A DNA stretch of 64,000 bases from Morinoia aosen (GCA_030386875.1 CM059560.1:34838183-34902182), one strand, 5' to 3'; positions 13,201 to 24,969 are shown, numbered from the stretch's first letter. The notes: generated from the letters alone by a model not told the origin. Numbers and translations are program-made.

Positions 13201-13656
13201 GCGTCACTTTTCATTTCTGCGTGTTGTGTGTAATGCGTCACTTTTCATCTCTGCGTTGTGTGTAATGCGTCACTTTTCAATTCTGCGTGTTGTGTGTAAT
13301 GCATCACTTTTCATCTCTGCGTTGTGTGTAATGCGTCACTTTTCATCTCTGCGTTGTGTGTAATGCGTCACTTTTCATTTCTGCGTTGTGTGTAATGCGT
13401 CACTTTTCATTTCTGCGTTGTGTGTAATGCATCACTTTTCATTTCTGCGTTGTGTGTAATGCGTCACTTTTCATTTCTGCGTTGTGTGTAATGCGTCACT
13501 TTTCATTTCTGCGTTGTGTGTAATGCGTCACTTTTCATTTCTGCGTTGTGTGTAATGCATCACTTTTCATCTCTGCGTTGTGTGTAATGCGTCACTTTTC
13601 ATCTCTGCGTTGTGTGTAATGCGTCACTTTTCATCTCTGCGTGTTGTGTGTAATGC
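10221..13656. repeat. Satellite array, 34-bp unit with 32- and 35-bp variants
   Basis: About 3.4 kb of head-to-tail units, roughly 100 copies, with core GTCACTTTTCATYTCTGCG followed by a (TG)TTGTGTGTAATGC segment. The main unit is 34 bp. A variant lacking one GT dinucleotide is 32 bp, and a variant with GCGTAAAC in place of GCGTCAC is 35 bp. Variants are spatially ordered. 34-bp CATCTCTG units dominate at the left, with 35-bp variants interspersed at 10450-10620. CATTTCTG units follow, and 32-bp units become dominant toward the right. Alternation of 32- and 34-bp units with a CAATTCTG subtype at 12650-13320 gives higher-order repeats. Open frames of up to 124 codons are artefacts of the stop-poor unit. 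Confidence 0.97.
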
Positions 13657-15613
13657 AAAAAATGAAACTGAAATGTCTTAATCCAAAGTTATTTACATTT
13701 AAAGTTTGGTTTACTTTCTTATGGTCCATACGTTATAGTAGGTAGGTACTACGAGCACAAGTTATACCAGAATAACGGGGTGAATGGAAGCAGAAATATG
13801 GTTATTCACGAGTCGCTGTTACGCAGCATTATTTTCAATTTAAGTCTACGGATAAAGCTCTCAAGATTCAACTACCTTTATTTTAGCAATGTTTTGAGAT
13901 GAAGCTTAATAATTACAACTAGCTTCAATTTTTTATTCAATATTTATAGATGATGAACCAGGTAATGGATTGGAGAGAAATTTTTTCTATCAAAAAGTAT
14001 TAGTACATATTACTTTTGTTCATTAAACAGCATTGAGATTCACAAGCAGCAGATACATACATTGAAATATGGCACAGTATGTTAAAGTTATGCTTGGAAC
14101 TTTGAATACTTTCAAAACGCCAATACACTACAACATATAAAACTCCAAATGTATTTTTTTCCTCGAGATGCTCTTAATCACGAAACACCTGAAACCCGGG
14201 ATAGATTCTAATTTGTACCCCATTGTGCCGTTGCAAGGTTTTGTTGATATAATTTATTAAACTGATCAAATCAAGTTTTTTCTGAGTTTTGAACTTTTGA
14301 TATGCCTCTGGATTTTGATGCATTGAAAAGTATATGGAGGCCTGTGCACAGTGAGCGTGTATCTCGTACGAGAGATTAGGACAGCTTGGTTCCATAACGC
14401 TTGTCCGTCAGCAACCTCTTGCCCTCAGTAAAATGAACAGTTACGCTCCAGAAGCAAAAGAGGTGCTAGTAATTTGCTTGTAATGAGGTGCTAGTATTTT
14501 GGTCATTGTGTAAGAAATACTCTTTAAATTACATGAGCATCATTATGAATATGTATTCGTGCATCACCTCGTCCGGTTTCGCTGATCACCCTCTTGTTAA
14601 ATTCGGCTTTCACTGCGGCACAGCGTCGTGACGCCATCTCTCTACAAAGCTGCTTTTGCATTTATGTTGAAGGCGCTTTCATTATCTTCTACGTACTGCT
14701 CTTGAGTCAAATTATCTCGCACTATATCATTAATCCCGACGCTTCATTTTCTTATATTTAACCCCTAACATGACTTTCGTTTACTGCTTATAGTTTGTCT
14801 ATCAATTCATAATCTTTTTCTCTAGAAATATTGATAATCAATTGGTTGTAATGCATTTCATGAGTCAACTTTTTTAAAAAGAAACAGTTTTTCTTATTTT
14901 CATTTTGCTCACGTGTTCGACAGACATGTCTCACACCACCATCGGTTGTGGCCGAGAACACAGCACCAGTACCACCGGCACGCAATGCTGCTGCTTGTAC
15001 TTGCCGTACCTGTACCGGCGATTTGATCTCGTTCCTAAGCAGCTGCGCTTCCAAGTATTTTACTAGAATTGTTTTAGTTACAACGGAAATTTGACATGAA
15101 CGCAACTTCAGAAGAAAAGCGGAGAAATTAGCCCCACATGGGCAGTAAAATTTACAGCGCGCACACAGTGCATTTGCGAGGTGGTGACACAGAAACACAG
15201 ATTACTCAGGTGTTCAGCAGTAAAGTTGTACAAGAGACTATTTTATGAAAATGATTACTTATTTGAAACAAACCCATATTTTGCCAGTACGTTGAGGCTA
15301 TGTTTATGGTAAGAGCTGAATTGTAAGACTCTTAACAAAAGAGTATGATACCTGTTTCAACTAATAAATAATGAATGATTTTTTGTTACACATAATAGAT
15401 TAAAGACTCTTCTCAACAAAACTATCCTCAAACCGCAGAAAGGTTAATAAATTCGGGGTTTAAATTTAAATTCTCCTGTGTTACAAAACCTCACATGAGA
15501 AAATCATCACGTATGCTAGTTTCACCTATGATATCGGGTATGTTTTTGTTAAATGTTTTGTAAAAAATCCTCAATACTGTTTTCTAATGAAAAATCTTCA
15601 ACACTGTTACAAA
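13657..15613. other. Non-coding stretch
   Basis: No supported gene. A 136-codon - strand open frame (14788-15198) includes a GC-richer segment (about 14930-15050) with exon-like composition and a possible donor CGTGAGC at its end. No family resemblance was found, so it is not called as a gene. Confidence 0.3.
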
Positions 15614-15615
15614 TA

Positions 15616-16140
15616 CAGGGTGTTCCAAAAGTGCGCACCATACAGATTTTTCAAAAATACATATGTATATTAATTTTATAGAACATAATCATAACAGATG
15701 CTTCAATTGTCCACCTTCTACATTGACGCATGCATATATTGCCTTTATAAAACTTTCTTTTACTCTTTTGAGGATTTCAGAGTTGTTCCTTTCGCCCTCA
15801 GGTGTTTTCGCAGTTTTCAAATCATCAAGAGTGTGCGGACGATTCTGGTACACAACAGATTTGAGATGTCCCCAAAGGAAACAGTCAAGGGGGGATAGAT
15901 CTGATGATCGGGGTGGCCACTCCTTGGGACTTCTTCGCCCAATCAACGGTGGTTTCCGCTCAAGATGATTATGGTTGAATTCTTGAGCTACAGAGCGATA
16001 TGTTTCCTCATCTTTTCCAAACATAAAAACTCACACAATTTCTTGTACTGTTAGTTTCCCACCCATATCAGATCTAACCTGAAACGTAAAAAAATAAATG
16101 CAAAGTATTGTATGGTACGCGACTTTTGGGACACCCTTTT
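15616..16140. mobile_element. Non-autonomous Tc1/mariner-type element, internally deleted
   Basis: The terminal inverted repeats are readable: the left end begins CAGGGTGTTCCAAAAGTGCG and the right end, reverse-complemented, carries AGGGTGTCCCAAAAGTCGCG; both continue into ACCATACA. The dinucleotide TA flanks each side (15614-15615 and 16141-16142), matching the TA target duplication of the Tc1/mariner superfamily. The ~525 bp interior holds an internally deleted transposase gene on the - strand. It probably moved using a transposase supplied by a full-length relative. Confidence 0.88.
15689..16066 (-). pseudogene. Deleted transposase (N-terminal HTH fused to C-terminal DDE part)
   Basis: The - strand frame starts at ATG 16066 and reads MGGKLTVQEIV, a TGA stop (16033-16031), then VFMFGKDEETYRSVAQEFN. 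This is the start of the helix-turn-helix segment typical of the DUF4817-type insect transposases. After about 35 residues it jumps to WPPRSSDLSPLDCFLWGHLK, the conserved C-terminal DDE block (around the last catalytic Asp), and ends KHLL followed by a stop. The catalytic centre between these parts is missing, which removes most of the usual ~350 residues, so the product cannot be active. Only one premature stop interrupts the retained parts. Confidence 0.82.
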
Positions 16141-18604
16141 TAAATGATGTGTAAATCCACCATCTCCTCAATCAAATAAACGAAACATAATTGTTCATCA
16201 CTGTCATCTGGAGTCATTGGTTGATGTCATTGATTCATGTATGGCCTGACGGCTCTACGTCCCAACTCACGCTCGCAGGACTGACACAAGTCACGTCTGC
16301 CTCCTTCAGGTCATAAAGATCGAGCAAAAAAGTAAAGCTATCGTTATATTTGACTCAATCGCAGCTCATTTCCGTAGATGGTGTCGCCTTGAAGAGCAAA
16401 GTTGCCGGCGTTTATTGCCGCGATAAATCGCCCAAATTTTCTAGCTGAGTGTCTCGGCGTGGGTAAAAAATGCAGAAGAATAATTCGATGCTCGTTTGTG
16501 TGTAGCGCCGAGTTGAATGTCACGGGTTGTCACGTCTGTGTGGACTGTGAAGGATGATATACATACATGTACATATGTACATATGCATGCATATATACAG
16601 TGTATGCATTGTATATGTATTAGGGTGCAATTAAAACATACGTTATAGACTTGGTTGAGTTCATTTCTACAGCGGCGCAGCTTATAGAACTCTCTAAAAC
16701 AGAGTTCTATAAGCAGAGCTTGGAGAGATTGCTGGGGGACTCAGTTAACTTTTACTCGAGCAAAATTGAAAATTTTTCTCCTTCAGTAAAGATTGCGCAT
16801 TTCTTTCATTTTTATCGATGAAGATATTTACTGATTTTTACACCATCTGCTTTGATAGCTGCATTTACACACTTAATTTCACATTAACATGACCGATCGA
16901 CCGTGCTCGTCCAGTGGGACTGACGTGGAAAAAAGACGTCCTCGGCTGGGAAAATCTTGCTTCACATGCACCCTACCACGTTGCAAAAAATAGAAAGATG
17001 TTTCTAAGGTTTCTTCCCCCGCACTGAGAAAGGTTGGAGTTGCTGTGCGAGGCGAGAAGTTGTCAGTGCGTCAATAAGTCATTAGCTCAAGGCATGAAAA
17101 GCTTTGGCCCTCCACCTCGTGGTCGCTGCTCGCCGTTGTGAAGTCCGAGAATTCGCCGTTGTGACTCAGAGTTGCGCGTTGCAGCCCTTCCAGTTTTCTA
17201 CCTTGGAATCGTTTTGGCTGCAACGAAACTTAGGCGAGGACACGACATTGGACTCGGAGCTGAGGCAGTAAAGTTATTCAAAAGAGCATTTCAGTATAAA
17301 TTGCAATTAATTTGTAATATTTACTCATAAATTATTTTTCCTTCAGTTAACACATCGTATTTGTTTCGTGTTCATCGATAATGATATTTAATGATTCTTA
17401 CACCACCTCTTCCACCGGGAAAAACCTCTATTTGAATACATATTAACATGAGCAATCGAGCTCTCAGTGTTAGCTATAAAAACTCGTGTTAAACGTTTCC
17501 TTGAATTTATTTTCGTATCCTGACTAAGAACTTCGAGCTCTCATTCCCCACAGTTCCCTAGCAGAGTTTCGCTTTTGAAGTCATCATTTTCAGTGAAAGC
17601 GCTCAATTGAGTCTTCAGTGTGGTTTTTCTGGTATCAGTTTACTTCGAAACAAAAATTATTCAGTAGAATCAAGGGTTGAACTCACAATTTCGATGCGTT
17701 AGGGAGTTCCAGTTACTATGAGAGACAAAGCAGATCAAGCTAAGTTTTATTTAACTTTTATGCGTGGAACATTATTATTTTTATGTTATTTCTACTTACT
17801 AAAAATTTGACAAGCACATTTTGCAAACAGTCATAGAAAAATTTGGCAAAATCAGAACACGATTTTTTGTAGCTATAGGTGTGTTTTTCTAAATATTCCC
17901 TGGAGCATCCCACAGAGTTCACAAAATATTTTTCCTCATAGTTTTCTTTTGGTAATATGTCAGTGATATATTTTCTGCAGGTTCATCTTTGTAATATTTA
18001 TTGGTCAATATGTCCGGGTGTGCTTCCCACTCTTTTTTACCTATGTTGTTTAGTAGCGATGTTCTCTTAAAAAAACTTGTACATCAGCCTTATTCAATAC
18101 ATGCAGCGTAAATTAGCTTTAGTCTGTAAATATTGCGTCGTCTACCATCAGTATCGATAGCGAGATCCTAACTGAGTGACTGTATGTATGTAACTGTTCA
18201 CCTACAGTGCACCAGTATCGGAATATTCAAGTGAAATGAGGATGGTATTATAGTGTTTGTCGTAAAACGTTCGATTATTTTTACTGTTAATCCCGCATAT
18301 TTTTGTAACCTCAGTGCATTCGCTAAAGTCTGCAGGTTAATTCAGTATTTCCCTTTAAATTTTAGGCAAATTTAGCTTTTCCTGTTAATTTGTGAGTCAA
18401 TTCATTTTTTCTCTAATTTCCTTTAGCCTGTCTGTCAATTTAGCATTTTAGTGCTCTATTCGCCTCCTTATTAATTCAGAGCTCCACACTAACCCGTTCA
18501 TCAAATTAAAGTTCTTCGTTATCCTGCTCATTAATTCAGAGTTCCCCCACTAACCTGTTCATTGATTTTGTTTCTTCACTAATTTGTGTATGAGTTCAGA
18601 TTTG
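16141..18604. other. Non-coding stretch with diverged repeats and a hairpin
   Basis: A 13-bp perfect inverted repeat (CTTATAGAACTCT / AGAGTTCTATAAG) lies at 16681-16713. Segments at about 16760-16915 and 17325-17470 share ordered blocks (CTTCAGT, ATCGAT, GATATTTA, TTACACCA, ATTAACATGA), indicating an old duplication. The sequence from 18420 onward becomes repetitive as it approaches the 57-bp array. If the first beat-like exon is further upstream, all of this is intron. Confidence 0.45.
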
Positions 18605-18930
18605 ACCTGCTGACCCGCTCACGAGCCCACTGACCCACTCACAGGCCCATTGTACCTATTGACCCGCTCACGAGCCCACTGACCCACTGACCCACTCACA
18701 AGCCCATTGTACCTACTGACCCGCTCACGAGCCCACTGATCCACTGACCCACTCACAAGCCCATTGTACATACTGACCCGCTCACGAGCCCACTGACCCA
18801 CTGACCAACTCACAAGCCCATTGTACCTACTGACCCGCTCACGAGCCCACTGACCCACTGACCCACTCACAAGCCCATTGTACCTACTGACCCGCTCACG
18901 AGCCTACTGACCCACTGACCCACTGACCAG
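18605..18930. repeat. 57-bp minisatellite abutting the first Ig exon
   Basis: About five to six units of 57 bp built from CCCGCTCACGAGCCCACTGA, further CCACTGACC blocks and CAAGCCCATTGTACCTACTGA. The period is 19 codons, so an open - strand frame runs through it. The array stops about 20 bp before the acceptor AG at 18949-18950. It therefore supplies the sequence where the branch point and upstream part of the polypyrimidine tract should be. Confidence 0.9.
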
Positions 18931-18950
18931 CTCGTGGAGTGTGCTCGCAG

Positions 18951-19153
18951 GCCGGGCGCTCAACATCACGGCGTTCGAGGTGCCGGAGTGGGTGGAAGCG
19001 GGCGCGAGCGCCTCGCTGCGGTGCTCCTGGACGCCCCACACCAGCAGCATCTGGGCGCTGCGGTGGTACCAGGGTCTCAGGGAGATCTACCGCTGGACGC
19101 CCAGCAAGCGCAACCCCATGCAGATCTTCCATCACCCCAACCTCACTGTCAAT
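18951..19153 (+). CDS. beat: beat-like gene, Ig domain 1 exon (first half)
   Basis: This is the first recognisable coding exon of a beaten path family gene. Beat proteins are immunoglobulin-domain ligands that regulate axon fasciculation and target recognition. The frame reads RALNITAFEVPEWVEAG, then ASLRC with the first Ig cysteine, then ALRWYQGLREIYRWTP. The last segment is the Beat signature, matching the usual SVKWYKGRREFYRYTP, and NPMQIF follows. Acceptor GTGCTCGCAG|G gives phase 1 entry; donor AAT|GTGAGT leaves phase 0. The exon is far more GC-rich than its surroundings. It contains an N-linked glycosylation motif NLT before the end and NIT near the start. The signal peptide exon must lie upstream and was not found. 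The exon tail is duplicated in tandem downstream. Confidence 0.92.
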
Positions 19154-19560
19154 GTGAGTTGCAGCCCCATGCAGATAGTCCTTATCTCCTATCTCGATGT
19201 CAGCGTGAGTTACAATTCCAAGTAGATATTCCACTAACCCCAACCTCGATGTCAACTTGAGTTGCAACCCTATGTAAATATTTTTTATCTCCTATCTCAA
19301 TGTCAGAGTGAGTTGCAACCCTATGCAGGTATTCCGCTAACCCCAGTCTCGATGTCAGCGTGTGTTACATCCATACGTAGATGTTCCACCAACCCCAACC
19401 CCGATGTCAGCGTGAGCTGCGGCCCCATGCAGATATTCCCTATCCCCAACCTCACGGTCAGCATGAATTACAACCCCATGTAGATATTCCACCAACCCCA
19501 ACCCTTACGTCAGAGTGAGTTACAACCCCATGCAGATATTTCACAACTCACACCTCACCG
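19111..19560 (+). repeat. 51-52 bp tandem repeat made from the exon 3' end plus splice donor
   Basis: The last 43 bp of the exon (CAACCCCATGCAG ... CTCACTGTCAAT) and the first intron bases (GTGAGTTG) recur about eight times with a 51-52 bp step. Donor-equivalent sites fall at 19154 (GTGAGT, the presumed real one), 19205 (GTGAGT), 19257 (TTGAGT), 19308 (GTGAGT), 19360 (GTGTGT), 19412 (GTGAGC), 19463 (ATGAAT) and 19515 (GTGAGT). The first repeat step is 51 bp, so splicing at 19205 would insert 17 residues in frame. A TAG in the next copy (around 19222) ends the open frame. Confidence 0.9.
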
Positions 19561-22500
19561 TCACTGATAGGGGTTGAGAGCTCATACATGTGTGTTTATT
19601 ATGGTAAGGTCTAGCGTAAGTTGATGTTTCATCAAGATGTTTTACGGCTCTGTGTTTTTTAATAGGAAATAGTGCTTAATTCTGTATTGGTTACGCAGAG
19701 CGCTGGTATAGTTTTGTCCTGTTGTTTATTCTGGCGCAGTTTTGTGCATTTCTCAAGCTTTGTACGTTAAGTACCCATATGTTTGAAATATTCATGGAGC
19801 AAATATTTATTTTGTTTATTTATTTTTATACAATTTGATTCATATTCAGAGCACAGACGTTTAGGTACTGACTCTGATTTTTTAAATATCTAATTTTAAA
19901 TTGAATACCACCAAAACACGCGGGTAACACGAAACATACTCTTTTTATTCAATAACATAGAAACGAAGGTAGTGCATGTTTTCGACAGCAAAATAATGTG
20001 CATCACTTTCTGCAATGATGCTTGTCCATGACAGCGCTGCTAGTTTCCTACTTTTTAATGCCGTCTAAAGAATGTTATCTTTTTTACACAAACTTTGTCC
20101 CATGGCGTCCGATTTAACAGAAACTTGAATTGGCACCGTAATATGAGTAGAAATCTGGTGCTTACTTCCTCAGTTGATTTCATTTCTCAAGAATGATATC
20201 CCGTTAATTAAAACTTTATTCAATGAGAGTAACAATGTTGCTCCTACCGGGAAGGACTTTCTTCTTACACATCAGGAGACACATTCGGCCTCAAATTATA
20301 TGATGTTGTGTTCTCAGCTGGGACCAGATTCTTCCTGAGTTAGGAAACTTGAATAATCTCAGTGTTATCTCACAGAACTCTACGGAAAGAACCTCTACTA
20401 ATTCAAACTCTGAGGTCCATCAATTTCTTTCATTAGATCGGGTTAATTTCATTCCCTGAAGCTGGCTCGTCCTGCTTCACTCTAGCAGGACGTAGAAACG
20501 TACAATCGTCAACCTTTGCAGAGCGGGGAATAGCTACATTTAAATATAGGATAACAGAATGGCTTCATTTGAGTGTACCAGCTTAGAAAGATATGAAACA
20601 AACGTGTAGTTAACTCGTATTCCAATGTTGAGATAACCAACTTTGATCAAAGTTTTTAATAGAAGGTTAACAGCAGCGACTGTAATCTTCCCCATGATTC
20701 ACATGGAGGAGAACACCCCTCCAACAAGCCGCTCCTATGATCTTTTAAGAAGCTTGGTGCCTGTACCTGAGCAACTTTGCTCCTTTGTCTCCGGCTGCTG
20801 TTTTAAAAATTCTATCGGGCCCAGGAACAATCTCATGAATAAAATAATTTCATTGAGAATTTTGGAGGTTTTTAACTGAGCTTCCACGAGACCGTTGCTG
20901 GCGAGCGCCTCAAAGACTCGCTGCAAAGTAATTGCCTGTGAGCCTCCGTCTCGAAGGCCTGGGTTTGGAGAGGGTGCCAAGCTCTAACAACTCGATACAG
21001 GTGGAGTGTACGTTTTATTGTGACTATAGTATTTTCCAAGCCCCTCAAAAGCCCGCTGATATTTTTTTCTAATTTTTAGTCTTTTTTCATTGTTGCTGTG
21101 AGACAAGTGCAGTAGCTTTGTTGCAGTGCGTTGGAATTTTTGAGTGCACATCGAGCTCACAACCTTTTTTTCGGTGGCTGTGCTTTTGTTAGCACTGGAG
21201 GTGTAACGCGGAGATGGCACTGGTGCTAGGGTGACCATGCCTTCATCAGCATGGTAATTAGTGCATGACGATGAGGGATGAGGTTGCTGGGGTGACTATT
21301 GTCACCAATTGCAAAGAAATTTGTTCACGCGGTCGTATGGTATGAGTTTCGAGCCATCTTCAACTGAGGTATTTAGCACTGCGCTTGATGATACGTTTTG
21401 TGGTACTGATTCTCCTGCTGTAGAGCCGAGTAGCGTAGTAATACAGTGTTCTTATCTTCTGGTAGTTAGTGCGCTATTAAAGTTGTTTTAATAACCGCAT
21501 TTATTTTCACAAATCCTGGTGCTTTATCTCCGAAGACGCTACGTTGGCGATTCATCAGTGCGTTTAAAATTCATAGACTAATATTTTTTATAGCAGAATG
21601 TACACAAGAGAGCAACATTTCAGCGACTTTAATACAGCTCGCTCCGCTGGTAAAGGAATGCGCAAGCATCTCGATGAGACAAAATGGTAAATTGTGAATA
21701 AAAAATTAAAGACAAAGACACTCATTCGAAGAGGTCAGTTGAATGGTAAGCTGTCTGCCTCTACGAAAAAAAGAGAAAGGAATGAAAGATGCGGCCAACC
21801 TAACAACAAATCTAAGCCCACAACAAACTCCTGCTACAAGTGTTGCAAATTCTGCGGTTGAGAGCTTGAGTGACCACTGCTGAGCGCAAAGTCCCCAACA
21901 TACTCTGGAGAGGACGGACACCATCAACTCTAGTGTGCTCTCTGAGTATAGCTTATGAATCGCATAAATCCCCTAGGAGAGCCAAGTCTTCAAAATTCTC
22001 TTATGAACAAACCCACACAGCGCACTCCCAAGGGTAACAATTACCTACTAATGTGTTTATTTTATTATCTTATGAAAATTTATTGAACAGTGCTGTCATA
22101 GTTTAATATGAGCAAGTTGGGTGGAAGGCATTGATGGACAATTTTCAGCCCTAATTTCTGATGTGTTCATCATACCAGAGTACATCACATGCAAGTAAGG
22201 TGCTAAAGGTGCTGGTATATATAGCAAGCTAACACTATGCTTAAAGTCTATTGATGTGATTATCACCATAAGTGTTATAAATTCAGTGAGGTAGAGTCAT
22301 CGTTAGTTTCCTAATATATCCTCTGCACTATTCTATTATATCTTTATTCTTCATATACCTTAGTTGTGTTGACAGTACCACACTTACGTTGTTTTGATGT
22401 TAGTGTCGTATTAGCGTTGCCTAACCCAAAAAACGAAGAAAACCAAATACTGATTGCATTCCAAGCGTATTTCTCATTTTTAATTTAGGTTTCATTTGTG

Positions 22501-22811
22501 TGGCCATTTCGCAGATATATGAGCTCAGTGCTCTATTTCATGGCTTTTAATAGCGCACATATATTACTCGCAGGTTTTTATGCCAGTGCAATTTTGCGCG
22601 CCTCGATTAACAAAGCAGGAATATTGCATGAGGGATGCTAGGGAGCTCTAGAATGGATCCCGGGAGCTTCATTTCTAGAGCACGTGACCGGCTTACTACA
22701 GCAAATGTGCACAAAACTCCACGGACTTTAGGTTCTCTTTTTCGTTGTTCTTCTTGGGAGGTGCGCTGTTTTTGCGCGGAGAGTTAATTTCTCGCTTAGC
22801 TTTGCTGTTTT
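19561..22811. other. beat-like intron, no recognised features
   Basis: Part of the ~5.8 kb intron between the two Ig1 exons. Low-GC sequence with no recognised gene or repeat; open frames are short and unlike known families. Confidence 0.5.
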
Positions 22812-23042
22812 GGACATATAGGTGCCGATGTTGGTATTGCAGGATGCTGATTCTAGGACATCTAGGTACCGATGTTGGGGAGTGCAAGATGCTGATGCTA
22901 GGACATCTATGCGGCGATATTGGGGATTGCAGGATGTTGATTCTAGGACATCTAGGGCGTCGACGATGGCTAAGTAAGGTGCAAATGATGAGATATCTAG
23001 GTGCCAATATTGAGGTTGCTGGGTGCTGATGCTCAGATATTT
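22812..23042. repeat. 45-bp minisatellite in beat-like intron
   Basis: About five units, with GATGCTGATTCTAGGACATC recurring at 22843, 22888 and 22933 and more diverged copies at the ends. The 15-codon period explains the overlapping open frames on both strands. Confidence 0.85.
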
Positions 23043-23386
23043 AGACACGGATATTACTATGTGTAGTAATTTAGTAATTATATCTAATTCACAGATGAGG
23101 GAATTAGTATTCTGGTGCTAGGATACATTGCACAAGAATTTAGTTTACTGGATTTTGCTTACACTTTTTGCTGCATATATGGCAGTCTAATCTACGCAGA
23201 TAGTAAGCTCAATTGATACATACTTCGAACTAAATTATGTGGAATGCATATAATTGCTTCCCCGGCCCACGTCAGCTTGTGGCGCAGCAAGCAATGTGTT
23301 CCAGCGCACCATGGTACAGGGTGTGGAAGAGTGCCTGCTGCACGTGTGCTTTTGCAATTAATTCACTAAAACGTTGCCATACACAA

Positions 23387-23425
23387 TTAATTGTTATATT
23401 GCTGGCTTAGCAATATAACAATTAG
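23387..23425. repeat. Perfect short inverted repeat (hairpin)
   Basis: AATTGTTATATTGCT and its exact reverse complement AGCAATATAACAATT are separated by five bases, giving a stem of at least 15 bp in the intron. Possible roles are a relic palindrome or a structured RNA element; no evidence favours either. Confidence 0.8.
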
Positions 23426-23804
23426 TTATAGCTCACTGTCGTTTATTACGATAACTTTATTCATACTCAATTTAATTAATTGGATTATTTTCCAGTATTA
23501 CTTTTGATTTACTGTGAGTGATTCAGTGTTGGGTTTAGTGACCTACTTAGTTGTTTCTGAGAACTTTTTCCACAAACCTTGACTCTCTCGACCATGTGCG
23601 TTGTGTAGCTAGTGCGTTAAGTGACGCCTCTAACTGCGCGCGCGGGCTCCGGTCCTGAGCTTATTGGACGCTTTTATCATGAGAAGTTGTAGCAACGCGT
23701 AAATCTAATACCTTTTGAATTAAAACTTTGATATAATAGGCTTGAATGCGGAAAAAATGAGAGGTTTCTTACCACGTACACTTTATCCCAACCTCTTACT
23801 TAAG

Positions 23805-24064
23805 AGCTCCATCCGATTCGACTTAGTTTTAGTTTTTAAAACTTTTAAAACATAGCAGCCTTCAATTGAAATCTTTCTGTTTTTTATTTACCTTCATCTC
23901 ACTCTGCTCCATCCGATTCTACTTAGTTATCTACTATCATATCTACTAATTTTGTGCAATATCATGTTTTAAAAACTAAGTAGAATCGGAGGGACCGGAG
24001 TGAGATGAAGGTAAATAAAAATCAGAAAGACTTCAATTGAGGGCTGCTATGTTTTAAAAGTTTT
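23805..24064. mobile_element. Foldback / MITE-like hairpin element
   Basis: Arms of about 92 bp (roughly 23833-23929 and 23970-24064) are near reverse complements. Both contain ACATAGCAGCC, CTTCAATTGA, TTATTTACCTTCATCTCACT and CCGATTCTACTTAGTT in mirrored order. A further partial copy of CTCCATCCGATTC.ACTTAGTT lies at about 23811. There is almost no spacer, as in palindromic MITEs. No coding capacity. Confidence 0.75.
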
Positions 24065-24969
24065 GTCAGTAGATAATGGGCGTTATTTCTGGCATGGACG
24101 TTATTTTCATTGCAGGAAATTCCGTCCTTGCTGAAGTCGTTTAAGGGGTAGAGGTATCTTAAGGTTTCGTTTAGTTGAACTCTCAGTCTTCTTCCAGCGC
24201 ACAGAACGAGAGAAAATGATGAAAGAACATATCATGCAACATGTACAACTCAGCCACCAACACAAATCTGAAGGCAGTATATGCACTAGCAGGAAGTATG
24301 TGTAGGTTAGCTGGGAAACAATACTGATAGAAAGCAGGTTTAAATAGTCTAGGATTCAAATAGGATTCAAAGTAACTTTTGGTGGAAATCTCCCGGATGT
24401 CCTTAACATTCGCATCACATGCACGCAGAGCACCTTTGCAAAAATCCTGCGATACGATTACTTACGTACTTTTTATTTCTGTTTCAGGTGCAAGTTTTCT
24501 TTTATGCTATTTAATTTTCTTATATTCAATGTCTCTGCTTGTGATTTAACTCACTTAACTTTTATCTGTATAAGAAAACACCGACATCAAAACAAAATTG
24601 ATATATCCTAGGCAGTCAAAGAGTGAGTACATTTTTTGTGGGACACTACATCTACTTTTTAGCACGTTCACCGCGCATTGGGCCTTATGTGTATTAAAAG
24701 GTAAATTGCTCATTCACGCACCGGTATCAATGAATGACATTCAATTAATCGCTTTCGGAACCTTTTTAACAAAACAACCGTTGTCAACCGAGGTGAAACG
24801 TCATCGTGCAATTGTATTTTTCACTTTCTTAGGAAGGATATAAATGTACATATTAAAGCAGTAAAATCGATTTCCCAAAGCTGCAACCCACAATCTAACC
24901 AAACGAACCGTTAACAACCGCGGAAACGTGTCGAACGAACGTCATGCCGTGCTCTGTGCCTCCCTCCAG
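24065..24969. other. beat-like intron 3' end
   Basis: No feature except the polypyrimidine tract GTGCTCTGTGCCTCCCTCCAG that ends at the acceptor 24968-24969. Confidence 0.5.

Noticed and set aside
10221-13656. CRISPR array
   Set aside because: Units are directly adjacent with no unique spacers, and the genome is eukaryotic.
14788-15198. 136-codon - strand frame with an exon-like GC-rich centre
   Set aside because: There is a possible donor after CRT, but no recognised family and no neighbouring exon.
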